This document shows, in pieces, positions 5,505 through 12,798 of a stretch of 19,877 bases of DNA. Origin of the DNA: an uncultured Oscillospiraceae bacterium (GTDB lineage: Bacteria > Bacillota > Clostridia > Oscillospirales > Oscillospiraceae). The notes beneath the pieces were generated by a model. It saw only the letters and a program-made list of their open reading frames with translations. It was not told the origin of the DNA and did not search any database. A program made the translations under genes and the position numbers. Within the stretch, counting starts at the first letter, position 1. Every line of letters begins with the position of its first letter. The stretch is from assembly GCA_900756715.1 (NCBI GenBank), contig CAAELC010000039.1:1-19877 (forward strand), read 5' to 3'.

Positions 5505-7616
5505 TTAAGTCTCTGTCTCCTTTTGCAGCTGCTCAGTTCTGTCCAGCAGATTGGTCATACTCTCCAGACTGATTCCCAGCGTGGACATGTTGTGCAGCAG
5601 CGCCGATGTCGTGGGCGGAATCACCCCGACCACGCCGCAGATAATCAGCATCAGGTTAAAGCTCACAATAAACCTATAATTCCGGTCAATGCGTTCCAGC
5701 AGTTCCTGACTCAGCCGCCGCAGCGTCACAATCTCAAACAGATCCCGGGAGGACACCGTAATATCCGCGATTTCCCTTGCAATGGCCGCCCCGGAGTGAA
5801 TGGCAATTCCCGCATCCGCCTCGGACAGGGCCGGCGTATCGTTCACGCCGTCGCCGATCATCACCACCGTGTGGCCCTCCTGCCGCTGCTGCTTGATAAA
5901 GGCTGCCTTGTCCTCCGGCAGCACCTCGGCATGGTATTCATCCACGCCCACAGCCCGCGCCACCGAAGCGGCCGTTTTCTCGTTGTCGCCGGTCATCATC
6001 ACAATCCGCTTCACGCCCAACTCATGCAGGGCGTGGATGGCATCCTTCGCCTCCTGCCGCAGGGGGTCGAAAATGCAGATCACCGCCGTCAGCACGCCGG
6101 ACACCGCCAGATACAGATGTGAATACTCCCCGGCCAAGCCGTCGAACTTCTTCTCCTCGCCCTCGGGCACCCGGCAGTGTTCGTCCTCGAACACAAAGTG
6201 GTAGCTTCCGATGACCACCTTTTTCCCTTCCACCATGCTGGAAATACCGTGGGCCACCACATACTCCACCTTGGAGTGATACTCCTCATGCCGCAGCCCC
6301 CGGACTCTGGCCTCTTCCACCACGGCGTTTGCCAGCGAATGGGGATAGTGCTCCTCCAGGCAGGCTGCAAGGCGCAGCATGTCATCCTCCCGCTGCCCGC
6401 CGAAGGTAACAATCTCCGCCACCCGGGGGGTGGCATAGGTCAGCGTACCGGTCTTGTCGAACACAATGGTGTCCGCCCGGGCAACCGATTCCAGAAAGCG
6501 CCCGCCCTTCACGGAAATATGGTACTCGCTGCTCTCCCGCATGGCCGACAGCACCGCAATAGGCATTGACAGCTTCAGTGCGCAGGAGAAATCCACCATC
6601 AGCACCGCCAGCGCCTTGGTCACATTCCGCGTCAGCAGATATACCAGCGCCGTGCCGCCCAGCGTGTAGGGCACCAGCCGGTCTGCCAGCCGGGACGCCT
6701 TATCCTCTGCCGTGGACTTCAGCTTTTCCGATTCCTCAATCATGTGGACAATCCGGTCATACCGTCCGCCGCCGGATGTCTTTTCCACCGCGATGATGCA
6801 CTCGCCTTCCTCCACCACGGTTCCGGCATACACATAGCTGCCCGCCGTCTTTCGCACCGGCAGCCCTTCGCCGGTCATGGACGCCTGATTCACCATGGCC
6901 TCGCCGCCGCATACCTTGCCGTCCAGCGGGATCATGTTCCCTGTGCGCACCACCACCTGATCGCCTGCCTGAATATCCTTCACGGCCACCAGTACCTCCT
7001 GGCCGTTCGCCGCCCGGACCCATGCCTTTTCCACATTCAGGGCCATGGCGCCCGCCAGATCCGATACAGATTTCTTGTGGGTCCAATCCTCCAGCAGCTC
7101 GCCCAGATGCAGCATAAACATCACCGAGCCCGCCGTGTTGAAATCGCCCCGCACCAGCGACACCGTCACCGCCGTGGCATCCAGCACCGCCACCGACAGC
7201 TTCCCCTGCGCCAGCGCGGAAAGCCCGGCCCGGATATACTTCACAGACTTGCACGCCGAGATCACCGCCCGCACGGGAAACGGCAAAAACAGCTTCGACA
7301 GGTACCGGCGCACCACTGCCCCTGCCAGCTTATCCTCATATTCCCGGTTCAGCGCCCGGGAGGTGTGCTCCGGCACCAGCTCCAGCTTCTCAGCCTGTTC
7401 AAAGGAGAAGTCCGCCAGCGCCTGCACCACCTTCTGCCGCTGCTCCCGGTATAAAATCACCGCATCGCAGGTGCGGTCGAACACCTGCACCTTTTCCACG
7501 CCCGGAACGCTGCGCAGATAATACTCCACCACATCCGCCTGCTCCAGCGTCATATACGCCACGCACAGATGCACCCGCAGCCGTCCGCCCGACTCATGTA
7601 AAACCTTGCATTTCAT
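5505..7616 (-). CDS. P1B-type (heavy-metal) translocating ATPase with atypical SCALK membrane motif
   Basis: This 703-residue membrane pump should move a metal cation out of the cytosol using ATP. Residues 1-70 look like the metal-binding-domain fold (HMA_2 type) but lack CxxC. The core has the actuator motif MTGEGLPV (247-254, Gly in place of the usual Ser of TGES), the phosphorylation site DKTGTLT (Asp387), a nucleotide-domain motif EEHYPHSLA (421-429), MTGDN (541-545) and the hinge GDGVNDTPAL (588-597). The transmembrane metal site, usually CPC, SPC or TPC, is here FSCALKLSMP (residues 343-352), with a Lys two residues after the Ala and the proline displaced. The last helix has LHNMSTLGISLESM. 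This variant group is unassigned for metal, so copper, zinc or manganese cannot be claimed. GGAGG stands ahead of the ATG. A DUF6110 gene lies upstream on the same strand, a known partner of this group. Confidence 0.92.
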   Translation of the reverse strand: MKCKVLHESGGRLRVHLCVAYMTLEQADVVEYYLRSVPGVEKVQVFDRTCDAVILYREQRQKVVQALADFSFEQAEKLELVPEHTSRALNREYEDKLAGAVVRRYLSKLFLPFPVRAVISACKSVKYIRAGLSALAQGKLSVAVLDATAVTVSLVRGDFNTAGSVMFMLHLGELLEDWTHKKSVSDLAGAMALNVEKAWVRAANGQEVLVAVKDIQAGDQVVVRTGNMIPLDGKVCGGEAMVNQASMTGEGLPVRKTAGSYVYAGTVVEEGECIIAVEKTSGGGRYDRIVHMIEESEKLKSTAEDKASRLADRLVPYTLGGTALVYLLTRNVTKALAVLMVDFSCALKLSMPIAVLSAMRESSEYHISVKGGRFLESVARADTIVFDKTGTLTYATPRVAEIVTFGGQREDDMLRLAACLEEHYPHSLANAVVEEARVRGLRHEEYHSKVEYVVAHGISSMVEGKKVVIGSYHFVFEDEHCRVPEGEEKKFDGLAGEYSHLYLAVSGVLTAVICIFDPLRQEAKDAIHALHELGVKRIVMMTGDNEKTAASVARAVGVDEYHAEVLPEDKAAFIKQQRQEGHTVVMIGDGVNDTPALSEADAGIAIHSGAAIAREIADITVSSRDLFEIVTLRRLSQELLERIDRNYRFIVSFNLMLIICGVVGVIPPTTSALLHNMSTLGISLESMTNLLDRTEQLQKETET

Positions 7617-7639
7617 TGCGTCTTTGCCTCCACTATGTC

Positions 7640-7658
7640 AAAAAGCCCCTTCCGGGGC
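7640..7658 (-). terminator. Terminator-like hairpin between the DUF6110 and ATPase genes
   Basis: GCCCC (7645-7649) and GGGGC (7654-7658) flank a TTCC loop (GGAA on the minus strand), followed on the minus strand by TTTTT (7640-7644). This is compact and canonical. It would partly stop transcripts from the DUF6110 promoter before they reach the ATPase gene, which starts 24 bases beyond. Confidence 0.7.
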
Positions 7659-7679
7659 GAAATCCGGCAGAAAGTCATC

Positions 7680-7710
7680 TCCGGCAGGACGGCGCAGCCG
7701 TCCTGCCGGA
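7680..7710. repeat. Perfect 14-bp GC-rich inverted repeat after the DUF6110 gene
   Basis: TCCGGCAGGACGGC (7680-7693) and GCCGTCCTGCCGGA (7697-7710) pair exactly around a three-base loop. It begins eight bases past the DUF6110 stop. There is no U-run after it, so it may stabilise the 3' end of the short transcript or act with the adjacent terminator. Confidence 0.7.
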
Positions 7711-7718
7711 GGAAAGCC

Positions 7719-7988
7719 TTATTCCGCAGCCGCTTCCTTCTTGGCCTGATCCTCGATCACGACCTCGGCGTTGCGCTTGGCGTTCAGCTCCTTGGCATCG
7801 GCCAGAATATCGCTGGCGCCCTCGCGGACATTGGTCACGGCGGTCATCACATCGTCCTTGGCCCGCAGCACCGCAGCGGTGGCATAGGTATATACCTTTT
7901 TGGCCTCCCGGCTGCCCAGAATCCGCAGACCAGCGGTGCCAAACAGCAGGCCGCCGGCAAACAGACCGGCATGCTTTCCCGTAATCAT
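7719..7988 (-). CDS. DUF6110 family small protein
   Basis: This 89-residue protein begins MITGKHAGLFAGGLLFGTAGLRILGS. A single glycine-rich hydrophobic segment (about residues 7-25) may insert in the membrane. A polar, charged helix follows (EAKKVYTYATAAVLRAKDDVMTAV, VREGASDILADAKELN) with an acidic/Ala tail. The sequence fits DUF6110, a small family repeatedly found beside atypical P1B ATPases in Firmicutes; its role is unknown. I place the start at 7988. An ATG at 8003 is also in frame, but GGAGG overlaps it and sits eight bases before 7988. It is the first gene after a consensus promoter, and the ATPase gene follows on the same strand. A regulatory or chaperone-like subunit of the pump is a guess. 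Confidence 0.8.
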   Translation of the reverse strand: MITGKHAGLFAGGLLFGTAGLRILGSREAKKVYTYATAAVLRAKDDVMTAVTNVREGASDILADAKELNAKRNAEVVIEDQAKKEAAAE

Positions 7989-8013
7989 AACACATACCTC
8001 CATTCATCAGTCA

Positions 8014-8035
8014 GCAGTTAGCTTTTCTTAACTGC
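8014..8035. promoter_or_regulatory. Inverted repeat in the 5' leader of the DUF6110 gene
   Basis: GCAGTTA (8014-8020) and TAACTGC (8029-8035) flank eight bases. It lies between the promoter and the ribosome site, in position for an operator or a small leader hairpin. Confidence 0.45.
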
Positions 8036-8048
8036 CTTCGCTGCACTC

Positions 8049-8076
8049 ATTATACATCTTCCTTCAAAAATGTCAA
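8049..8076 (-). promoter_or_regulatory. Consensus sigma-A promoter for DUF6110 (and probably the ATPase)
   Basis: On the minus strand TTGACA (8071-8076) and TATAAT (8049-8054) are both perfect boxes, 16 bases apart. This is the best promoter in the window. It points at the DUF6110 gene. Confidence 0.88.
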
Positions 8077-8132
8077 TCCACGAATTTTTCAGGCTGTTTA
8101 CCTCTGTTTTTGTTGCTTTTGCTAAATGTTTT

Positions 8133-9515
8133 TCACTTCACTGGCCGCTCTGCCAGCCATCTGCCCTTCCAGACATACAGCGCCATCAAAACGGCCCCCA
8201 ACGCCCATGAGATCGGATACTGCAGCAGCACGCCATGAATGGTGCCGATGTACGGCTGCACAAATTGCAGCCACAGCATCCGGAACAGACACAGGGCGGT
8301 CAGCAGCACCGCCATGGGCGGAATGGTCTTCCCGGTGCCCCGCACCGCGCCTGCCAGCCCGTGCATAATGCCGATCAGCCAGTAAAACGGGCAGAAATAC
8401 CACATGGCCAGCTGCCCATAGGCAATTGCCTCCGCCTCCGGGGTAAACAGGCGCATCACCTGTCCTGACAAAAGCAGCAGCACCACCGCCGTCACGAGGG
8501 TGTACACCACCTCCATCAGCATTGTCACACGCACGCCTTTTTTCACCCGGTCCAGCTTTCCCGCGCCGTAGTTCTGGCCCACAAAGGTAGTGATTGCCAT
8601 GCTGAAGCTGATTACCGGCAAAATGTTGAAGCCGTCCACCTTCATATACGCGCCGAAGCCCGCCATAGCCGCCTCGCCAAAGCCGTTCACGCTGGACTGC
8701 ACCAGCATGTTGGACAGGGAGATGACCATGTTCTGGATTCCGGTAGGCAGGCCCACCTTCAGAATCCGCTCCAGCATCCGCTTCCGGATTCCCAGATTCC
8801 TCAGGTATACCCGATACGGCGCCTTGACCCGCATCAAAAAGGCCAGCGCCAGCACGCAGGACAGCCCCTGGCTGATGTCGGTGGCCAGTGCAGCCCCCGA
8901 CACGCCCATGCCAAGCTTCACAATCAGCAGCAAATCCAGCCCCACATTGATCGTCGCCGCGCACGCCAGATACAGCAGCGACCGTCTGGAGTTGCCCGCC
9001 GCGTTCAGAATACCTGCCGCCATGTTGTAAAGCACCGTAAATACGATGCCCCCCGAGTAAACGCGCAGATAAGCCGCCGCGTCCGGCATAACGCTCTCCG
9101 GCGTCTTCATCCACAGCAGCAGCTGCCCGCTGCACAGTGCCCCCGCTGCCGCCAGCACCACGCCCAGCAGCGCCGCCACCGTCAGCGCCGTGTGAACGGC
9201 CCGGCGTGTGTTTTCCTTCTGCTCCGCCCCCAGATACTGGGAGATGATTACCCCCGCGCCTGCGGCGGTACCCTGGCTGAAGGAAATCAGCAGATTGATC
9301 AGCGATGTGCTGGAGCCAACCGCTGCCAGTGCCTCCATGCTCACATAGTTTCCCACGATGATGGAATCCACCGTGTTGTACATCTGCTGCAGCAGATTTC
9401 CCAGCAGCAGCGGCAGGGCAAACAGCAGGATGCTTTTGAAAATGCTGCCCTCTGTCATCAGCTGCATTTTCCCCGCTTCCTGTCCTTCCGCCGCTCTGTC
9501 TGTCTTCATGCTCAT
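8133..9515 (-). CDS. MATE family efflux transporter
   Basis: This 460-residue integral membrane protein has about twelve hydrophobic helices in two similar halves, the standard MATE length. Family marks are FALPLLLGNLLQQMYNTVD with IIVGNYV after the first helix, SSTSLINLLISFSQGTAAG, GVSGAALATDISQG, and in the second half KVGLPTGIQNM with FVGQNYGAGKLDRV. Such proteins export drugs, toxic organic cations or metabolites in exchange for sodium ions or protons; the substrate here cannot be told. The start at 9515 gives an ATGA overlap with the kinase stop; an in-frame ATG at 9509 is an alternative. GAGGAAGAC inside the kinase gene can serve as the ribosome site. Overlap with the kinase gene implies one mRNA and translational coupling. 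No clear terminator is seen before the DUF6110 promoter. Confidence 0.93.
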   Translation of the reverse strand: MSMKTDRAAEGQEAGKMQLMTEGSIFKSILLFALPLLLGNLLQQMYNTVDSIIVGNYVSMEALAAVGSSTSLINLLISFSQGTAAGAGVIISQYLGAEQKENTRRAVHTALTVAALLGVVLAAAGALCSGQLLLWMKTPESVMPDAAAYLRVYSGGIVFTVLYNMAAGILNAAGNSRRSLLYLACAATINVGLDLLLIVKLGMGVSGAALATDISQGLSCVLALAFLMRVKAPYRVYLRNLGIRKRMLERILKVGLPTGIQNMVISLSNMLVQSSVNGFGEAAMAGFGAYMKVDGFNILPVISFSMAITTFVGQNYGAGKLDRVKKGVRVTMLMEVVYTLVTAVVLLLLSGQVMRLFTPEAEAIAYGQLAMWYFCPFYWLIGIMHGLAGAVRGTGKTIPPMAVLLTALCLFRMLWLQFVQPYIGTIHGVLLQYPISWALGAVLMALYVWKGRWLAERPVK

Positions 9516-12169
9516 GCTTTTTTGTCTTCCTCGTTCTGATTGATATATTTCGCCACCATTTTCACCAGCTTTTCCATTCTGAAGGGCTTTGCCAGATGGT
9601 CGTTCATCCCCGCCGCCTTGCACTGGCGCACATCCTCGTCGTAGGCGTTGGCCGTCACTGCAATGATGGGAATGGCCTTTGCGTCCTCTCTCTGCAATCG
9701 GCGGATGCGCCATGACGCCTCTGGCCCGCCCAGCACAGGCATCTGCATGTCCATCAGAATGGCGTCATAGGTACCCGGCAGCGATACCCTGAATTTCTGC
9801 ACCGCGTCCTCGCCGTTCTTCGCCCGCTGGCAGTGGATGCCGTACATTTCCAGCATCTCCGCCTCGATTTCATAGTTCAGGTCGTTGTCCTCTGCCACCA
9901 GCAGCGTCAGCTGCCGCTCCGGCAGTTTAACCTCTCCCGGTTTGTCCCGGTCTGTCCGTGCCGGTGCCTCTCCGGCCCGGGGCAGCTCCAGCGTCACCCA
10001 GAATGCGGTCCCCTTTTTCATCTGGCTCTTTGCCTCGATGGTGCCGCCCATCAGGTCCACAATCCGTTTCACAATGGCCAGCCCCAGTCCGCTGCCCCGC
10101 ACCTGATTCACCCGGGTATCCACCGCCCGGGTAAACTCCGAATACATCTGCTCCATAAATTCCGGTGCCATGCCGATACCCGTGTCGCTTACCACCGCCA
10201 CCAGACGCACCCGGTCTTTGTCCGCCGCCTGCTGCTGGTACATTTCAAAGCGCACCGTGCCGCCCTCCGGCGTGTATTTCACGGCGTTTGACAGCAGGTT
10301 CGTGTATACCTGCCCCAGCCGCAACGGGTCGGCCAGCACCACAGGGCTTTTTATGTCGTGGATGCTGCACTGCAGCTGCAGGTTCTTGCCTGCCGCCATG
10401 CCTGTCAGCGTTTCTTCATACAAGTTAAACTGCTCCTGCAGGTCCACCGGCTGGGCAATGATTTTGAACTCGCCGCTTTCGATGCGGGACAGGTCCAGAA
10501 TGTCGTCGATCAGCTGCTGCAGGTTTTCTCCGCTGCGCTGGGCCTTTTCCAGACATTCCCGCAGCTTCGCCGGTTCGTCCAGATGCTGCTGGGCAATGGT
10601 GATAAAGCCCCGGATCGCGTTCATGGGGGTGCGAATGTCGTGGCTCATCCGGGACAGGAATTCCGACTTTGCCTCGCTGGCCCGCCGGGCCTCCTCCGCC
10701 GCCGAAATCCAGTAGCGCTCCTTTCGCTTTTCCTCCGTGCTCAGCCGCGTGGCATACAGCACCTGCACCGCCTGCCCCGCTTCATCCCGCTTCTGCACAA
10801 TAAACCGCGCCAGATGCCAGTTTCCGTCTGCGGCCAGATATTCGCCGGAGATGGTATCCTCCTTCTCCAGCCGCTCCGCCAGCGTAGACAGGTCGAAATA
10901 CTGCTCCACCCGCCGCCGGTACTCTGCGGAGGATACCTCCCGGGCAAGCCTTGCCATCAGTCTGGACGCCTTATCCTGCTGCACGGACAGCCGGTGGCCC
11001 CGGCTGTCCACCTTCACCTCCTCCATCACATCCCGTCTCAGGTCGATGCGATAGATCAGAAAATAGATTTTCCCGATGGCGGAGATAATTTCATTGTTGT
11101 CGTTTGCCACGGTCAGGGCCGTCTCCAGCTCCTTCTGGTGCTGCCGCTCCTCTCGCACAATGTCATCCACATGGCGAAAGCCTACCAGCACCGGAAACGC
11201 GCCGTTTCCCGCGCCGCCCATGGTCGTCACCTGCATCTCAAAATATCGGTGGCCCGTCTCGTTGGGCGCTGTCTGAAACCGGCGCACAACCCGTTCCTGC
11301 CGGCTCAGTGCCTCCATCAGCCTCTGCGGTTGGTTTTCCTCCAGAAAATGGGGCGCCGTGCTTTTCACCACAAATCGGTCGTAGTATATCCTCATCTCTT
11401 CTGTAAAGCACAGCGGTTCCTTCTGGTTCATGGGGATAAAGCGGCTGGCGTTGGAGCCCCCGCTCAGCTTCAGCGGCACGGCACTGTCTGTCAGCAGGTC
11501 TACCCTGTATACCGATGTGTATTCCCAGCACAGCGCGTTCAGTATTTCCTGCTCCTTCTCCATTTCCCGCAGGCTCTGCCGCAGTGCCTCCTGCTTCTGC
11601 TCCAGCAGGTCCACAATGCGCTGGCTCTCCCGCGCGCCGCCCAGATGTCCGCCCACCAGCCTCAGAAGCTGCGCAAACAGCTCCGTCTGCTCCGGAGCCG
11701 GGTTGTCCAGCCCGATAAAGCCGCTGAGATATCCCCGGTAAAAAATCGGTCCTGCAATCTCGGATTCAATCCCCTGTACCTTCAGCATATCATATTCCTG
11801 CGGCATGGTCTGCCGCACATCCTCCAGCCGCTGGATCACCACTACCTCGCCCCTGCCCAGAATCTCCCGCCACCGGGGCATCTCCTCTGCCCGCAGCAGC
11901 TGCAAATTCCCCTGTTGGGGTTGCACGCCGTTTGCACACCACTCGAAGGTATTGGAAAATATTTCTTCTCTGTCCATCCGGTCGAACACAAATACCCGGT
12001 CCGCTCCCGTGTACTTTCCCATTTCCTCCAGCAGCTGGTTCAGTACCTTCCCCATTTCGCCGCTGTCCGTGCTGTGGTCAATACGGGACAGCATATCCAT
12101 CAGCCGCTCCATATATGCCAGACGACCCTGCAAGTCCTCATAGCTCTCCCCGTTTTTAATTTTTTCCAT
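9512..12169 (-). CDS. Cytosolic GAF/PAS hybrid histidine kinase with C-terminal receiver domain
   Basis: This sensor has 885 residues from ATG 12169, preferred because AAGGA and GGAG precede it; an ATG at 12193 would add eight residues. No membrane segment or signal peptide is seen. Order of parts: coiled coil (about 1-30), GAF domain (about 40-185, with ADRVFVFDRM and GYLSGFIGLDNP), a helical linker (about 187-215), two PAS-like regions (about 210-340 and 365-480), HisKA with SHDIRTPMN (His510), the ATPase domain with LLSNAVKYTP, SDTGIGMAPEF and RGSGLGLAIVKR, and a receiver domain with VAEDND, LMDMQMP (Asp807) and AKPF (Lys861). All catalytic residues are present. The phosphate goes from histidine to the internal aspartate, and no DNA-binding output is encoded here. 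It overlaps the MATE exporter gene downstream. A signal-dependent control over efflux is plausible but unproven. Confidence 0.92.
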   Translation of the reverse strand: MEKIKNGESYEDLQGRLAYMERLMDMLSRIDHSTDSGEMGKVLNQLLEEMGKYTGADRVFVFDRMDREEIFSNTFEWCANGVQPQQGNLQLLRAEEMPRWREILGRGEVVVIQRLEDVRQTMPQEYDMLKVQGIESEIAGPIFYRGYLSGFIGLDNPAPEQTELFAQLLRLVGGHLGGARESQRIVDLLEQKQEALRQSLREMEKEQEILNALCWEYTSVYRVDLLTDSAVPLKLSGGSNASRFIPMNQKEPLCFTEEMRIYYDRFVVKSTAPHFLEENQPQRLMEALSRQERVVRRFQTAPNETGHRYFEMQVTTMGGAGNGAFPVLVGFRHVDDIVREERQHQKELETALTVANDNNEIISAIGKIYFLIYRIDLRRDVMEEVKVDSRGHRLSVQQDKASRLMARLAREVSSAEYRRRVEQYFDLSTLAERLEKEDTISGEYLAADGNWHLARFIVQKRDEAGQAVQVLYATRLSTEEKRKERYWISAAEEARRASEAKSEFLSRMSHDIRTPMNAIRGFITIAQQHLDEPAKLRECLEKAQRSGENLQQLIDDILDLSRIESGEFKIIAQPVDLQEQFNLYEETLTGMAAGKNLQLQCSIHDIKSPVVLADPLRLGQVYTNLLSNAVKYTPEGGTVRFEMYQQQAADKDRVRLVAVVSDTGIGMAPEFMEQMYSEFTRAVDTRVNQVRGSGLGLAIVKRIVDLMGGTIEAKSQMKKGTAFWVTLELPRAGEAPARTDRDKPGEVKLPERQLTLLVAEDNDLNYEIEAEMLEMYGIHCQRAKNGEDAVQKFRVSLPGTYDAILMDMQMPVLGGPEASWRIRRLQREDAKAIPIIAVTANAYDEDVRQCKAAGMNDHLAKPFRMEKLVKMVAKYINQNEEDKKA

Positions 12170-12221
12170 GTCTCCGTTCCTTCCTCGCCGCATTTTCGGC
12201 CCCGCCCGGCATGTAACCGTA

Positions 12222-12240
12222 CCGAAATTTGTAAATTCGG
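12222..12240. promoter_or_regulatory. Near-palindrome at the kinase transcription start
   Basis: CCGAAATTT (12222-12230) and AAATTCGG (12233-12240) are complementary apart from one extra A. It lies just downstream of the -10 box on the minus strand, a usual position for a repressor operator. The binding protein is unknown. Confidence 0.45.
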
Positions 12241-12243
12241 GAA

Positions 12244-12272
12244 ATTATACCACTTTTCGGCGGCTCTGTCCA
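12244..12272 (-). promoter_or_regulatory. Promoter of the kinase-MATE operon
   Basis: On the minus strand TGGACA (12267-12272) and TATAAT (12244-12249) are 17 bases apart. This is a strong vegetative promoter about 75 bases before the kinase start. Confidence 0.82.
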
Positions 12273-12428
12273 GTAATCGCCCCTCAAAACAGTCTTATTC
12301 TCCCCGGGAGCATCCTCTTTTTCCTATATTTGTCCTCTGTATCCTCCTTCTGTCCTCCTTTTCTCCCCATTGTCCCCAGCCATCCTACACGCCGGTTCCG
12401 CCGTCCGGTTTTTATCTCCGGCCCCCAT

Positions 12429-12614
12429 GCCTCCCTTTCGGTGCCTCCTGTTCTTCCCGCCTTCTCCCCACCACAGAAAACCGGCCTGAAATCAGGCCAC
12501 ATCTCCCTTGCCGCGCCTTCCGTTCTTCCCGCCTTCTCCCCACCACAGAAAACCGGCCTGAAATCAGGCCATGTCTCCCTTTTCGCGCCTTCCGTTCTTC
12601 CCGCCTTCTCCCCA
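12429..12614. repeat. 72-bp tandem repeat, about 2.6 copies, in a pyrimidine-rich spacer
   Basis: TTCTTCCCGCCTTCTCCCC recurs at 12451, 12523 and 12595, exactly 72 bases apart. Each full unit also has CCGGCCTGAAATCAGGCC with a 7-bp palindrome (12483-12498 and 12555-12570). The copy before 12451 is a diverged half unit. Seventy-two is a multiple of three, so both strands translate as 24-residue repeats, but no ribosome site or family match supports a protein. The whole stretch 12290-12620 is strongly C/T-biased on the plus strand. It lies between two divergent operons. Confidence 0.85.
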
Positions 12615-12650
12615 TAGTTCTCTCCCTGTCATAATCCCGGGCAGCGCCTC

Positions 12651-12680
12651 TTGACAAGCTTCCCATTCTCATGGTATCTT
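12651..12680 (+). promoter_or_regulatory. Promoter of the ABC exporter operon
   Basis: TTGACA (12651-12656) is a perfect -35 box. TATCTT (12675-12680) is a fair -10 box 18 bases on. Paired palindromes follow directly, over the expected transcript start. Confidence 0.65.
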
Positions 12681-12683
12681 ATG

Positions 12684-12704
12684 TAATTAGTTCTAATTAA
12701 CTAA
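12684..12704. promoter_or_regulatory. Operator-like overlapping palindromes, first site
   Basis: TAATTAG and CTAATTA pair around TT (12684-12699). Overlapping them, TTAGTT (12687-12692) and AACTAA (12699-12704) pair around six bases. The position just after the -10 box fits a repressor. TTAGT/ACTAA-type sites resemble those of MarR-family regulators that control ABC exporters, but the assignment is inference. Confidence 0.6.
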
Positions 12705-12765
12705 CTATTGTATCGGAAGTTCGATTCATCACAGAAAAATAGACGCATTTTTTAATCTATTATAT

Positions 12766-12779
12766 TAGTTTATACTAAC
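12766..12779. promoter_or_regulatory. Operator-like palindrome, second site
   Basis: TTAGT and ACTAA flank TTAT. It repeats the core of the first site about 78 bases downstream and lies just before the GGAGG of the first ABC gene, so bound protein could block elongation or form a loop. Confidence 0.5.
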
Positions 12780-12798
12780 TTTTGGAGGAAATGGATAT

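Noticed and set aside
12429..12614. CRISPR array
   Set aside because: The repeats are directly adjacent 72-bp units without unique spacers, and no cas genes are present.
10358..12634. 758-codon plus-strand frame
   Set aside because: It is the antisense shadow of the histidine kinase gene, rich in Leu, His and Gln without any domain.
12412..12672. Arg-rich 24-residue repeat protein on the minus strand
   Set aside because: The repeat period is a multiple of three, so any frame looks repetitive. There is no ribosome site or known family, so it is kept as a DNA repeat.
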